From positions 868,001-932,000 of the forward strand of contig JBLDXI010000021.1 in NCBI GenBank assembly GCA_047495785.1: a DNA stretch of 64,000 nucleotides, read 5' to 3'. The notes beneath the pieces are model-generated. The model made no database searches. It was not told where the DNA came from and saw only the letters and a list, made by a program, of their open reading frames with translations. Positions 44,175-56,500 of the stretch are shown one piece after another (the stretch's first letter is position 1; the number at the start of each line of letters is the position of its first letter). The position numbers were made by a program, and so were the translations under genes. This stretch comes from Lepidodermella squamata (taxonomy: Eukaryota; Gastrotricha).

Positions 44175-46765
44175 TCATCTGGTTTCAACGTTACTGTCGC
44201 TAGTGCTTGGCTGCGGCACAGGGCAAGACGTTTCAATTGAGCTGCTAATCAAAGATGGCGAAGCGAGACCGGTTTCGCCAGTTTCCGCCGGAACACTGGT
44301 TGAGCTATTATCCTTGGCTGATTGGGCCCGCGAACTCGGCTGCCCTAACCTTAGAAAAGACGCTGGTTCCAAGCTACCAGCCGCCCCAGCTGCGTCATTC
44401 GCATAGCCAGCGATGAGCGACCGAACCAAAGCGGACGATGAGTCATTATTCGGCTCATTGGTCAAGAGATCACTGGAAATATCGTTACTATACAATAAAT
44501 CCGCCATCAGTTGATGAAGCGGTATGGAATCGACAGCGGTAGCATTCGCGTTCGCGGACGATAGATGACTTCTGTGGGACCTGCTGCTATTTCGAGATTT
44601 CGCCCCGACTCCACCACGAACGCGACCGGGGGATTTTTGCCGGCTATTCATTGCACTGTCAAATGCAGCGTTGATGAACGCCACTTTTTGCCGATAATCC
44701 TCTGAACTCGCGCCAACGGCAGGACTATTGAGATTCGGCCAGTTGAGGAAATTCGGCGAGGTCGAGGAAGTGTTATGGACGGTTTCATCAACACCCAAAG
44801 CCTCCACGTCGTTTTCATCCTTCAATGATGAAATCCAAGCCGCTGAAGCTGCGAAAGGCAGTAAACCTGTGAAACTCGTATCCGTCGACCCATTTTCACT
44901 GGTAGGTAAAGGCCTGGGCGGGGTTAGGCCAGGAAGTCCATACAGCGAAGCAAAATCGGTCCCACCCACGGCGCCCTGTAAAGTCGGCGTCGTTGCGACA
45001 CGGCTTTCGTTCGAATTCGCAGCAATTTGACGCGAAATAGAACTCCTTACAGCGGCATCGTCGTCATCACTGGAATCGCTGTCTGACCCTGAATCACCGT
45101 TCGAATCCGATTCAGTCGCGGATTCTCCTCCGGCTGAGACTTTCACCTTCGCTTTGGTAGGCCGTCTAGCCGGAGTTATCGCAGCAGATTGGGGCGAAGA
45201 AGGTGGGACGTTCATCACAGGTGCGGAGTTGCCGCTGCTAATATTGCTACTAGCAGCAACTGAAGATAAATTATGAGCATGCAGATGTTCGAAAACCAGC
45301 TTCTCCGGCACGCCATTATCACGATGCTGCTGACTCGCGTGCTCCAGCTCTCGAATATACCAAGCTTGATCCCGGCATTTTTGCTGATAAGTTGGGGCTC
45401 TGACGTAAAAATTCAGGCCAAGTGTATCAGTTTTCGTATCTAGATAACCATCCGGAGCTAGGAGGTCGAGTCGGAAAAACCGGTTGTAGCCCCAGCATTC
45501 GCCTACTTCAAAGTCGCTGCTGAACTCACGAACAACGTTACGAGACGAATCGCTAGAGGCTTGATGAATCAATTCGACTCGATATTCATATTTACTAGGT
45601 TCAGGGTAACCGGCAGATAACTCGAGAAAAACTGACAGATAAGTCCCGCGAACTACCCCGTTTCCATCCGGGTAGACCTTCAGCCGCCACGTGAGGCCGT
45701 TAACGCGCAACGGGGCAGAATAAACAGGGTCAGCCCGTTGCTGGCAAACCGAAAATTGGCGTAATATGAAAGTCGCGGTGTCGTAAGCAGGGACAAGTTC
45801 ACTAGAGAAATCAGCAGCAACTGGGCAGCTGACAAAGGCGGCCATAGGTTTAGCGAGAGCTTGCTGGCATCTTCTCACTACTTCAGTGCTTCTGCCGATA
45901 AGTTCGTTCATCGACATTTTCACAATAGCATTCTCAGATAAATCAAGAAGAACTTCTAGCTGGTCGTATTCTTCCAGTAGTTTCGACTTTTGACCCATAA
46001 GGGTGTAAAGTTTTGTGCGGAGTTGCGCGTCCAACCGGGCTACCATATGCTCCACCGCATTTCTTATCTCCCGGACGCGCTCCTCCTTGGCACTGCGCAC
46101 ACCTTGAATATTGCGATCCAGCTCCTCGACATGAGCCATTAATTCATCAGCACGTCTTCGCAATTTTACTGCCTCGTCGCGTACCTGAACCAAATGCTCC
46201 TGGTAAACTGTCTCTAACGGGCGAAAAGCGTGTTGAGCATGTGTCCCAAACAAGGCACATTGAGAGCAAACAGGTCTACTGCAGGTTTGACAATAGACGT
46301 CCACTTGCTGTGAAAACACAGTTTTAGAGAGGAACTTTATGAAATATCATAAAAATTACCTTTTCGGGGTGGCTCTCGCAGACGTCTTTTCTGCGTCCTA
46401 AAAGAGCAGTCCCTTTGGCTTTGACTACAAGCAAAGTAGCTAGTTGCTCTGTTACTTCTTCCACCCAGCGACAGTTGACAAATTCCACAATGGCTACCGG
46501 AGCGCGACAGTGAGGGCAGAATTGCGACCGTTGCTCGCAGAGCCATCGTCGAATACACTCGTAGCAGCACATCTTTGAGCAATGAGGACAAAGTCTGGCA
46601 TCTGAATATAAAACAAATTTCAGTCTGATTTCAGAAAAACTGAATCAATTTTTCACCTTTGAGAGGTTCCATGCATATGTAACATCTGAACATCCAAGAC
46701 AAGGCTTCCACGCTAGACGCGTCCTCACCAGGCGACGGTGGAGTTGCCTCTTCCGTAGGATTCAT
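44175..46765 (-). CDS. trim37: TRIM37-like RING/B-box/MATH ubiquitin ligase
   Basis: TRIM37 is an E3 ligase acting on centrosome proteins, peroxins and histones. Three minus-strand exons (46765-46657, 46601-46360, 46307-44175) join in phases 1 and 0 to 827 residues. The order is RING (~29-75: [35 protein letters not shown]), B-box (~112-150: [27 protein letters not shown]), a coiled coil (~155-250) and a MATH/TRAF domain (~300-430: [49 protein letters not shown]). The remaining ~400 residues are Ser/Asn/Asp-rich and look disordered. The RING-B-box-MATH order is specific to TRIM37 among TRIM proteins, which makes the assignment firm. Confidence 0.94.
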
Positions 46766-47779
46766 TGTTCACTACAGCTGAGAATCTAATTCATGTAACA
46801 GCTCTACATTGAAGGATTGAGGAGAAATATAATCAAATGTGATGACCAGCTAAACGAAAGATGCCGTGATTTCCCAAAAAACAATTGCATAACAGATAAA
46901 GCAACATTTCTCTCCTAATTATCTCACTTGAACAGCATTTTCCAGGGTGGATGGGATCGAAACTGAACTGAGAGTTAAGTGCCAGTTAGCAGCCGGTCGC
47001 ACGCGAATTTTCTTACCTATACTCATAGCAGCTGCAGTTATAACTGTTAACTCGCAGTCGGGTTAGCTCAGGATTACAGCCACCTGTCACCTAATAGGTC
47101 TAGAGATGGGGCCATAGTAGTGCAAAGTTTCCATGTTCTTCGCGTAAAAAAAGAAGAGAAACATGAATGAATCAAAGCGCTTACTTTAAAGACTTATTTT
47201 ACTAGGGTAATAGTAAGTAGTAAGAATGTCCATCTTCATTTACCAGTTTGGTCCATGGTTTTAAAGAACACTATTCTACGTTCTACGATTCCACGAAATC
47301 CGAACACCTTTAACGAGAGCATGTATGATGTATGTATGTATATGCGTGGGATTCACACTTGGGCGATCTTCAGAAACACTAGATTTCGCTTTTCGTGATC
47401 CGTTTTCAACACTTCCAAAACCCTTCGAACATCCAGAACGCACTTTTTCAAACCTTCCAACTTTGTTTATAATTTTTTTATGACATTTAATAATGCATGT
47501 GTAAGTATAATGATCCAAACTTTGTTTACAAATTTTAAATTTAATTAAAAATTTATAAAAATTAAGCGTCCCTAGTTGCAGCTTGCGGTCCATGCGATGC
47601 CAGATGAATGTCTCTGAATGCCTCCTCACGGACTCATGGAAGTTTAAAAGTTCAATTTGTATATTAATCGCGATTGCTTTGTCATGTGAATATCATCTTT
47701 ATCTTTATCCATTTCCCAGTCTGAGATGATTTTTATGCAAATTATTTAGGATGTCTTAAGCGTTCATATCTGTCTCGCC
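46766..47779. promoter_or_regulatory. Divergent region between TRIM37-like and FBXO36-like genes
   Basis: About 1 kb holding both promoters. A 117-codon minus-strand frame at 47276-47629 is AT-rich and unsupported. No defined sites were seen. Confidence 0.4.
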
Positions 47780-48685
47780 ATGGTCAGTGCATCGAATGAA
47801 GTACTTTTTGAGAAAGTAGGCGTAGCTCAAGCGCCAAGCAAGGACTATGGGCAATTGGTCATAACGAAATCTGATATAACGTTTAGGATGTGGCGTATAA
47901 CGCCCCGATCAGCAGACGCCATGAAACTGCGCCCAAAGCAATTCACTAACAGCTACGTTGATTTCCTGCACGATGAGAACTGTCATCGTGAAATTTACCG
48001 ATTTTTCGGCCCTCAAGTATTGGAAGAGGCCAAGAACTTTGCTATTGGGGGGAACGGCTTACTACGGCTTCCTGCGAAGGCTCTTGCTAGGGTTGCAGTC
48101 CACCTGAGTTTGCTTGATATCAAGCGACTCGGCAGGGTATGCCGTTCATTGAATGAGTTTTGCAATAGTGACACTCTATGGCACGCTTTGTTTGTTCGCT
48201 ATTATTCATCTTACCCAGTAATTCCAGACGCATTGGTTAAAGTCGCTGGGAAGCAAGGATGGAAGCGAGTTTTTTTCACGAATAAGTTGCAGCTTCAAGT
48301 TCAGCTAAGAAAAGAGCTTCGATTCATGGATTCCAGCCGCTCATCAAATAATTTCTCAGAAGCTGCCGGTAGCGAAGACAGCGGAAAAGTCTCTGCTTAT
48401 GACAGTAGTCCGAAACCTGGAAATGAGTTGGTAGGTACACCTAGCGAAGAAGGACATTCCGCATTTACTACTCAAATGGCTGCCAAAGAACTCAACGAAG
48501 ACACTGAAGAGCAGGGGCTTGATGACAGCGGGCCTCGTTTGAATTATCATAGTGCCATGATTGGCTCGATTGGCAATGGGCGATGGTCAACTACTCCGGC
48601 GGAGGTCGGAGATGAATTTCAGCGGGATTTGGTTAACGTAGTTCGCCCTTCAAGTACTCCAGCTGCCAACAGTTCGAGCTCATGA
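47780..48685 (+). CDS. fbxo36: F-box protein, FBXO36-like
   Basis: A single exon of 301 codons. The N-terminal block LFEKVGVAQAPSKDYGQLVI and the phrase ITFRMWRITPRS closely follow FBXO36, and the F-box lies at about residues 95-145 (LLRLPAKALARVAVHLSLLD, LGRVCRSLNEFC, DTLWHALFVRYY). The family's C-terminal block GWKRVFFTNKLQLQVQLRK is present at ~160-180. F-box proteins supply substrates to SCF ubiquitin ligases; the FBXO36 substrate is unknown. The tail of ~115 Ser/Glu-rich residues beyond the usual end is an extension relative to the roughly 188-residue human protein. The gene has no introns, unlike most neighbours. Confidence 0.88.
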   Translation: MVSASNEVLFEKVGVAQAPSKDYGQLVITKSDITFRMWRITPRSADAMKLRPKQFTNSYVDFLHDENCHREIYRFFGPQVLEEAKNFAIGGNGLLRLPAKALARVAVHLSLLDIKRLGRVCRSLNEFCNSDTLWHALFVRYYSSYPVIPDALVKVAGKQGWKRVFFTNKLQLQVQLRKELRFMDSSRSSNNFSEAAGSEDSGKVSAYDSSPKPGNELVGTPSEEGHSAFTTQMAAKELNEDTEEQGLDDSGPRLNYHSAMIGSIGNGRWSTTPAEVGDEFQRDLVNVVRPSSTPAANSSSS

Positions 48686-49035
48686 CATTCAAATGTGCCT
48701 TTTTCTTGCCAATAATACCGTCATGTATATGAAATATTTTCGCAATCGCCGTGTTTGAGTATTTATGATTGTTACATGTTTTAGTTGTTTTCCGTCGGCG
48801 TCTGCGATAATAGAAAGAACATTAACATTAACTCCGCCAAATTTATGCCTTCTACTCCATTAAATATATTCAAATAATTGTTTCCGTTTATTTTGAGAAT
48901 TTAGGGTTTATTATGGTAAGGTCATGGATTACACTTGATAAACAGATTATCAAAGGTAAGACATCAATTTATCTGCAAAAGCATTTAATTACAATTTTTC
49001 TATTCAAAGAGCAGGTTTTTTTCTGGCAATGAAAA
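48686..49035. other. Intergenic region
   Basis: 350 AT-rich nt between two + strand genes; nothing recognised. Confidence 0.4.
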
Positions 49036-50072
49036 ATGAGTAGTCGTCTGAGACCAGAAGAGAATCGTTTGAACGGAATAATAGGCAATGCCATTCCAAT
49101 AAATTTGGACGAGCATCATACAGTTGCCAGAACCCCAAAGCCTAAAGCTGCAACGGCAACGAAGGTAAAACCATCGAACAATCATCAAAGCAACAACAAT
49201 AATCAAGCAACTGCAACGTCCACTGTGTGTACGTGTGGCTTGAGTGAAAAATTGGCTAAATCTCAAGCAAGCGAGCGTGATTACCGAGTAAAGGTGGAAG
49301 CCGCGAGTCGCAATGTTGATGAATTGAAGCGAGAATTGGCGAAAACTCTCCATTTAAGCGAGGAATCTCAGCGAGAAGCCGAGACCAAGTGGAAGAGTCA
49401 AATTGAATCGCTTGAAACTCGACTGAAAAGTGAAACTCACGCCAAAGAAGAGATTGCGAAAAAGCATGCGAAGTGCAGCGAAAAGATTCACGAAGCAACC
49501 AGTGACCTGGACCAACTTCGAGCTCTACATTCAGAGGAGCTAGAAAATATGCGAAAGAAGTATGAAGAGGAGATTGCCGCTATTCGAAAAGATCGCGACG
49601 AGCAAGTCTCATTGCGCGAGGAGAAAATAATTAAACTGAAAACTCAAATAGCTGATAAACTAACTGGAAACTCAAGGTAATTGTTTCATAAAAATGAATG
49701 GATGAATTATTTGCTAATATCAACAGTGAGCGGCAGAAACAAATCGATGATCTTTTGAAAGAAATGAACAGGCTTCAGGAGGAACATGAAATTTTGAAAG
49801 CTAAGCTACGCGTTTACGGACATTCTAAAAATGTGAGTGCTTAGGTTTGCGGAAATTTTTTCAATAAGTATATGTTTTTCGAACAGGTTCATTCAATATG
49901 TGATAATTGCACAACATCAAATGCTCGAGTCAAGGTGCTTGAAGACCGATTGAAAGATCGCGAAGTCCTCGTCAATGAATTGAGAGGAATGTGCGACAAG
50001 TATGACAGGCAGCTGAAACAAAACGAGCAACTTGTTTCTATAACGTCTGAATTTAGAACGAAACGAAAATAA
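49036..50072 (+). CDS. Unknown coiled-coil protein, about 310 aa
   Basis: I do not recognise a family. Exons 49036-49676, 49727-49832 and 49887-50072 join in phases 2 and 0. The first ~65 residues are polar and Asn-rich (NNHQSNNNNQ) and end in a small Cys pair (CTCG). From about residue 75 to the end the protein is a near-continuous charged heptad-type coiled coil, rich in Glu, Lys, Arg and Leu (EELENMRKKYEEEIAAIRKD, DELKRELAKTLHL). The only break is CDNCTT near residue 255. The layout suggests a structural or scaffold role, for example at centrosome, cilium or spindle, but nothing in the sequence proves it. Confidence 0.7.
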
Positions 50073-50864
50073 TCGAAAACTTGGAGTATTTTTATCAACC
50101 GCTTGTTACAATCTTTCTCAACTTGATTTGTGAAAACTCAGATTTTCTTTGTGCCAAGGATGTGATCCGCTTTCATCTATGCGTTACATATTATTTGCTA
50201 GTATTTTGCGTTGAGCTTTTAGCCTCTAGTTTCTTCCCTTCGTTTTTTTCCTTTGGCTTATTTGAAATTTAGCTCTGGAATGTTTGCGTCAAATATCTTA
50301 TTTTCTTGGCTCAAATCGTGTGACTATGTCATTTCGACCTGGATTCGTTACGCATGAGTTCCATTTGCTGCGCTTCGTATTTTCTTATCAGCAAAGACTG
50401 TGATTAGTTGAACCTTTTTATCTCTGAATGTTAGTGAGACATCAAAAATATTTACTCAGACATTTCTTTTGATATTTCTAAAAATCCTAATATAGTGTCT
50501 TTTGATAAAAATAAACAATATTTTTCTTTCAAAAATCGTTTTATTTCTTTTTCAGGACGAGAACTTTTCGTCATTCTTTATCGAATAATAATTGTATATT
50601 TTTAATGTCTCAACAGAAATAGGCTTGATATAACAGCAATCGATATTTTAAAATTCCGATAATATCTGTAACTGATAGCATTTTTCATCGCTATTTTGTA
50701 CCATAAATTTATATTTTATTTACAGAAAGAGATTCTTTACAAATTTTCAATTTATAGTACAAACAACAGTGCGATGAGACGCGTGAGTTCATTGATGTGC
50801 GAACAATAAAAAGTGTTAACGACTGGTAGCAAAAACATCGATAGAAACGGTTCTAGTTTTCCTA
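50073..50864. other. Convergent intergenic region
   Basis: About 790 very AT-rich nt with the 3' UTRs of two convergent genes. AATAAA near 50510 may end the coiled-coil gene. Confidence 0.4.
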
Positions 50865-53570
50865 TTATTTTATTTTGACAGTTCTCGGAGTTAGCGATGA
50901 TGAAACTAGTTTGACGCGTTTTTGCTGTTGATGGTGTGATGACGAAAAAAAAGATGCTGCCGATTGACCCGGTTTCGTTCCATTTTGATATGTTACTTGA
51001 TGAGATTTTGACGAGGAGCCGCCATTCGAGGTAGCATGACCCGGTCGCTTCACTTCAACCTCCTCGTGAATCGAAGTTTTCATCAACAGGTTGCCGTTAC
51101 CATTGCTAGCTCCTCCATTTCGAACAGGCGCCGAGCTATCAGTAGTAGTAGTAGTAGTACATTCCTCAAGAACTAGAAGAGGGACAGCGGCAGGGGTACG
51201 ATTAGTAGGGCCGTTTGAAGCACCATTACGCTGCCCATTGCGATGAGCAGTAGCCGGGCTGATAGCTCCGACTGGATTGTCTGTAGCCGCTAGAAGTAAA
51301 GCGTGGACGTTAGGCTCTTCCTCAGGTACGCCATTTGAAATAATGCGATGCAAATGCTTTTGCGAACTCCTCTCGTCGAATGCGAGTAAAGACTCCGCGC
51401 CAGTTGACGTCGACGGGGATTTAGAGGGCTGGCGGCTGGAAGCGTTGGACGCTGCACTTCGCCCGCTACCGGAATCATCAGTTGATGATTTACCGAACCT
51501 TCCGAGGCGGGTATGACGTCGCCTGCGGGTGACACATGCCCAAACAACTAGAGCAATTATGACTACAGCGACAAAACAGCTGACAAATGCCGTTAGCGTG
51601 ATATCGACGACAGATTCCCAGGATAGTCGAGCTGCTGTGACAAAGACATGAGTCGCAGCGGCGTGGCTTCCGACACGGTTGACTGCCATGCAAGTTATCA
51701 TGCCTTCGTTGCCTTTTTGCACGTTTGTCAGTAAGATTTGTACGATACGGCGCCGTTCGCCAACATTTGTCGGGTGAAAAATGGTTTCGCGATCGGGGGA
51801 AATGCGCCATACAACACGCGGGGATGGATCTAGAAAAAGCAAAAAATCTCTTGTATGAATGATGAATGCTGAGTTATAGCAATAATTACCTCCAAATACT
51901 TCGCAGGTAAGGTTTAGCTGTTCGCCCTCGGCTGCCGTGAAATTCTTAGCCCCGTTGATTATACGAGCCGTAGGGTGGAAACTTCGGAAGTTATTCGGCG
52001 TCAACTTGCCGAAAGGCGCCGCCGCCGGTGTGGCGCACGACGGTTCGTTGACCGGAAACTCCTCATTAACATGGCCAGCACTCCTGTCGTACAACTCTTT
52101 CAGCCACAACAAATCAGCATTGCAGTGGAACGGATTTCCGTTGACCCTCAGTTTGACTTGCGAAAGTCGAGGCACGACAAGTAGGGGCGCTGAGACCGTC
52201 GCGAGTTGCGACTGTTTCGCCGCACCATTTATTTGAGGAAATGACGATGACAAAAACGCAGTTCTAGGCAGCTCTTGCAATAAATTATTCGAAATGTCGA
52301 GAACGTTGAGCAGAGACAGTGACGAAAATGCTGATTCGTTAACAAATCGCATTCCATTCGACGACAAATTCAAATGCCTCAGACCCGGAAAAGCGCGTAG
52401 ATGTAAATCGCCAATTGACGTTATCTTATTCTTCGAAGCCGAGATATTTTTAATCGACCGATTGATAGTGTTATTCGCGAGACATAGGCAGGTCAAGTTG
52501 TTGGCGTCGATGATGAGATTCTCAACAAAAACGTCACTGGCCGCGATAAAATCAAGCGTGGTTAATTGATTGCCAATTAGAGACAATTTTTCAAGATGAA
52601 AGCCGCGCAATGATCGCGCGCCGATAACTTTGGGCGAAATCGATGCGTCGAGTTCAAGAACTGTCAACGATTTAGCAAGAGGAGCCAATGCGCTTGAAAA
52701 CTGTTGTTGAGACATATTCCTCAACGACGCGTGGTTAATTCTTAATACATTAAGGCGGGTGAGTCGTGAGAAAAGAACAGCCGAAATCGCGCCCAATTTT
52801 TCATTTTGCGACAAATCCAATACGACTAATGAAGCTGGTAGGAGTAAAACAGGGCTGAAGCTTATTCTTGCAATGTCATTGCCCTGTAAATACAACTCCG
52901 ACAGCCGGGTAAGATCCGAGAATGCATTAGGATGGATTGAGGAAATTTGGTTATTCGACAGATCCAGCCGTAATAAAGCCGTCAAACCATTGAAAGTATC
53001 GTTATCGATTTTCCGAATACCGTTCGACGACAGATTCAAATTTTCAAGACTTCCGCCGACCGGTGTGAAGGTATTTGGTTGAAGTTCGGTTATTAATAAA
53101 TCGTGCAAATCCAGTGAGACCAATGAAGGTGCATCTTGGAGGAAAGTTGCCGATAACGACAAAACCGCACCTCCATTTAGCGTAAAACTTTCCAACTGTG
53201 GAAAACGGCTTCGAGAAAAAGCACCGCCATGAATTCGAATTTTCGTCCGTTCCGAGGTTTTATTCGTACTTTCAAGCCTCAATTCGAAACTCCTTAGGTA
53301 AGGATAGGTCGGTGAGGATGACGCGAAGAAATTGTGTAGGAATAGGAATCGAATTTTGTTCGAAGATGGGCGTAACGACAGGCTTTGAGTATCTCCGGGC
53401 AAATCCGATGGGAAGTGCCCTTCGTTCATCGAACAAACGACAGAGGCATTCGAAAAGTAGCAGTCGCAGTATAATGGACACGGCGACGTGACAGGTGCGC
53501 CGCTTTCCAAGCCGGCGGCTGAATGCAAGGCCAAGAAGAAAAGCAGCAGCAAGTGTTGAATTGCTGCCAT
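50865..53570 (-). CDS. LRR-Ig single-pass membrane receptor, about 881 aa
   Basis: Minus-strand exons 53570-51890 and 51829-50865 (60-nt intron) give 881 residues. A signal peptide (MAAIQHLLLLFFLALHSAAG) leads to an LRRNT cysteine cap (CPLYCDC). About a dozen leucine-rich repeats of the LxxLxLxxN type follow (ALLRLDLSNNQISSIHPNAF, RLSELYLQGNDI, GLRHLNLSSN), then an LRRCT (NPFHCNADLLWL). One Ig-like domain (GEQLNLTCEVFG ... GMITCMAVNRVG) follows at ~560-650, then a transmembrane helix at ~672-694 (FVSCFVAVVIIALVVWACVT). The cytoplasmic tail of ~185 residues is Ser/Asn-rich without a kinase or TIR domain. The LRR-Ig layout is typical of neuronal adhesion receptors (Kekkon/LRIG/LINGO-like). Orthology cannot be settled. 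Confidence 0.88.
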   Translation of the reverse strand: MAAIQHLLLLFFLALHSAAGLESGAPVTSPCPLYCDCYFSNASVVCSMNEGHFPSDLPGDTQSLSLRPSSNKIRFLFLHNFFASSSPTYPYLRSFELRLESTNKTSERTKIRIHGGAFSRSRFPQLESFTLNGGAVLSLSATFLQDAPSLVSLDLHDLLITELQPNTFTPVGGSLENLNLSSNGIRKIDNDTFNGLTALLRLDLSNNQISSIHPNAFSDLTRLSELYLQGNDIARISFSPVLLLPASLVVLDLSQNEKLGAISAVLFSRLTRLNVLRINHASLRNMSQQQFSSALAPLAKSLTVLELDASISPKVIGARSLRGFHLEKLSLIGNQLTTLDFIAASDVFVENLIIDANNLTCLCLANNTINRSIKNISASKNKITSIGDLHLRAFPGLRHLNLSSNGMRFVNESAFSSLSLLNVLDISNNLLQELPRTAFLSSSFPQINGAAKQSQLATVSAPLLVVPRLSQVKLRVNGNPFHCNADLLWLKELYDRSAGHVNEEFPVNEPSCATPAAAPFGKLTPNNFRSFHPTARIINGAKNFTAAEGEQLNLTCEVFGGNYCYNSAFIIHTRDFLLFLDPSPRVVWRISPDRETIFHPTNVGERRRIVQILLTNVQKGNEGMITCMAVNRVGSHAAATHVFVTAARLSWESVVDITLTAFVSCFVAVVIIALVVWACVTRRRRHTRLGRFGKSSTDDSGSGRSAASNASSRQPSKSPSTSTGAESLLAFDERSSQKHLHRIISNGVPEEEPNVHALLLAATDNPVGAISPATAHRNGQRNGASNGPTNRTPAAVPLLVLEECTTTTTTDSSAPVRNGGASNGNGNLLMKTSIHEEVEVKRPGHATSNGGSSSKSHQVTYQNGTKPGQSAASFFSSSHHQQQKRVKLVSSSLTPRTVKIK

Positions 53571-56500
53571 TTAAAAATGTAAACACTCTCTGTCTGAGTA
53601 AAAAATTCTCCCTATAAACAACAACGAAAGTTAAAAATGATAAATTGAATCAAAATAATAAATCGTGTTTACAAGTCGATTTATCCTGGGAAAAATTGTT
53701 TTCTCCCAGCAGCCGCGCGGTACGGGAGAAGTAAGAAGTCAACAAGGCAATTACTTGCGGAAAAATTTTGCAATGTGCGTGCGCGGGAAAATGTTTACGT
53801 TTTTCACTTGAAATATACTACTAAAGCAGTAGTCTGCTGTTTATTGCATTTAAGTGACCAGCGCGAGCAGTTTTTAGGTGGAGAAAAACTGAAAGATATG
53901 ATGACCCCATGGGGACGCACGCGCGCGCGCTATAAAGAGGCGCCTTAATACTTTGCGTGCAAGGATTTTTATATATAATATCGTAATAATATCGGTCAAG
54001 ATCGATCACTGGTCGCCACCCGTCACACTGTTATTGACTGATGTTTATCGAGAGAGTCCGCACATTAGGATTTAAATTGCATTTCAGCGGCGGTCAGCAG
54101 CAGTTGTACGAGTGGAAAAAAATTACTCATTACTCTTTATTTTGGTCCGGCTTTATATTGCCGATTTTTTCGAAAAATATATAATATATCGAGTGTATTT
54201 CGAGAGGTACGGCTTGAAAATAAAAGATGATGCGTTTTTAATCGCGCTGCCGGGAAAAAAGTTGCGCAGGTGCACTTGAGTGGGACGCGCGGTTGTAATA
54301 AATTGTTTCGAAGATTAACCAGGGCGATATAAAAATGAAATTATTGTTATTGTCGAGTAAAACACGGTATAGATGACATATCCGGGTTGTACCTGATGCC
54401 GGTATATCTGTCATTTAGACAAGAGACATATGAAGAAAGCTCACAAGATGGATGTGCGAATAGATATCATTTTATTGCATGGCGACACTTCCGCGCGCGA
54501 TGAAATTAACGCGCGGGCTTACAACGCCACTGGCAACAGCTGCGAAACGGCGTCATTGTCGTAAAAAGCCTGCGAGGCGTGTTGAGCGCCAAAACCGCAC
54601 GCGTGTAATTCAGAGCCGAATGATATGACACCACCGTCTTAAAATTCTAAACCACCACCACCACCAAGAATTTCACGAAAGAGAGAGACAGAACGAGAAA
54701 ATGATGATGATACCACCGCACTACCGGCAACGAACGCCGCAAACAATTTTCGAGGCGATATTTTAATGTTATTACGCGCCAAACTGGAATCACACCGACG
54801 CGCGCCGCGTTGTCATTGTCGTTACAAGGAAGACAAAGAACAACAAGCTTTATTAATAAGTATTCATCGCGGTCACGGTACGCGGTAGCTCGCGTCCGTC
54901 AAAAAAGATAAACAAAACTAAAAACACGCGCGTGCCAGGTAGAGGAAGAACAATATAAATGTTGCCGCAGGGTGTTTTGCGCGCAAAAAAATAAACTACA
55001 TCGCGCGCAGGTAAGATTGCGCTAAAGTTAATAAGTTTAAAACTGTGCCGCTCATAATAATTCATCCGACTGTGCAGTGGCTCGCGCGTTAATGGCGGCC
55101 ATTTTAACGCCTCGGCGAGATGGCCTGTATGCGCTCTAAATAGAGTAATCAAATTTAAACTTTTTATCAAAAGGCGTCGGATGGGCGAGCGCGCGCGCGC
55201 AAGGTGAATGCGCGTTTAATGGCCGCTAAAATCCGGCCTAATAGCCGGCGATTCACACGACCAAATTTCACACGTGTCTGTTCACAAAGTGCCGCTACTG
55301 ACGCTCGACTGGTTTTGCGCTCGCGCACAAGGCCATCGCGCTTGGTGTAAGAAATGATAATAATAATTCATCTATCTGTCTTGTTCACCGCCAAATATCC
55401 GCCATCGCCGCCACGAATGTTCAAAACCAGGGCGAGCCTGAGGTGGTTCACTCACACAGGTGAAGGTGGAAAAAGGAAACACGTGTACCTGCTGGCCGTT
55501 GTATCGCCGGTTGTATCGTCTCTCGCGGCGCATGTGTTATCGCGCCTTTAAGGTGGCTGAAAGATGATGGCGCCGAACACGCGATGAAGATGCGGCGCGC
55601 GCAGCTCAACAATCATTAAGAATAAGCAGTAATATTATTATTTTTGAACGGTGTTTCGCTAGCGATGCGCTACCTGGCAGCACTTTTCGCACCTGGGCTT
55701 AACGTTTGTTCGTGTTGTTCTTAGATCGCGCTTCAAGGGCGGTAACTTTACGCTACTGTTGTTGTTGTTGTGTTGTTCTTGTTAAAATCGGCATGCTATC
55801 TCGTGCCGCCACGTTGGCACCAGCCCCATCATGTATATACATTAAAACCTCCGCCCCTCATTTGTTGTTCGCAGGTAGGTCTGGCATATAATATGCATGT
55901 ACGGGTTAAAACAAAGCGTAATAACATTATTACCCCTCCAAAGTGTTTCGTAAGTATAGATAATGATTATTCGCGCCTTGCAGCGGATGAGCAGCGAGAG
56001 CTAGATTTGACACACGCCCGGCCACTGTTAAAACAAAACAATAAATAAGATGCGCTCACAGCACGTGTGCGCCTTAATAAATATTTCGGCCTCGATTTAT
56101 TATGTTTAGTACAAATAACGATAATATTAGCTATTAGCAGCCTGAAAGAGAATTTCTAAATCGCCTCTAATACCTGTGATGGTGTGATTAGTACCAAGCT
56201 GGAACCGCGCGTGGCTTCAATAAACATATATTGCTGGCAGAATTTGTTACTTCGCAACGCAAAAATATTTTTGTTTTCAGGCAAAAACTTCTGTTTACAA
56301 GTCCGCCAAAAATAACACAGGGAAATGCGTGAAAAACGTCTGCAGCTATCAAAAAGTCGAGTTACTCTCGTATAATATTACTCGCCGAAAAGCGTAAGCA
56401 AATTTCTGGCGATGGAGGTCGTAAACAAACGCAACTTTGACCTGTTGCGCGCGCCGCAAACACGCGCTTTGCCCAAAAAAGGTAGCCATCACGTTCCTGG

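Noticed and set aside
44728-45030. 100-codon + strand frame inside the TRIM37-like gene
   Set aside because: It lies opposite the low-complexity tail exon of a firmly identified gene and has no independent support.
47276-47629. 117-codon minus-strand frame
   Set aside because: AT-rich composition, no motif, no splice partners and no conservation that I can recognise.
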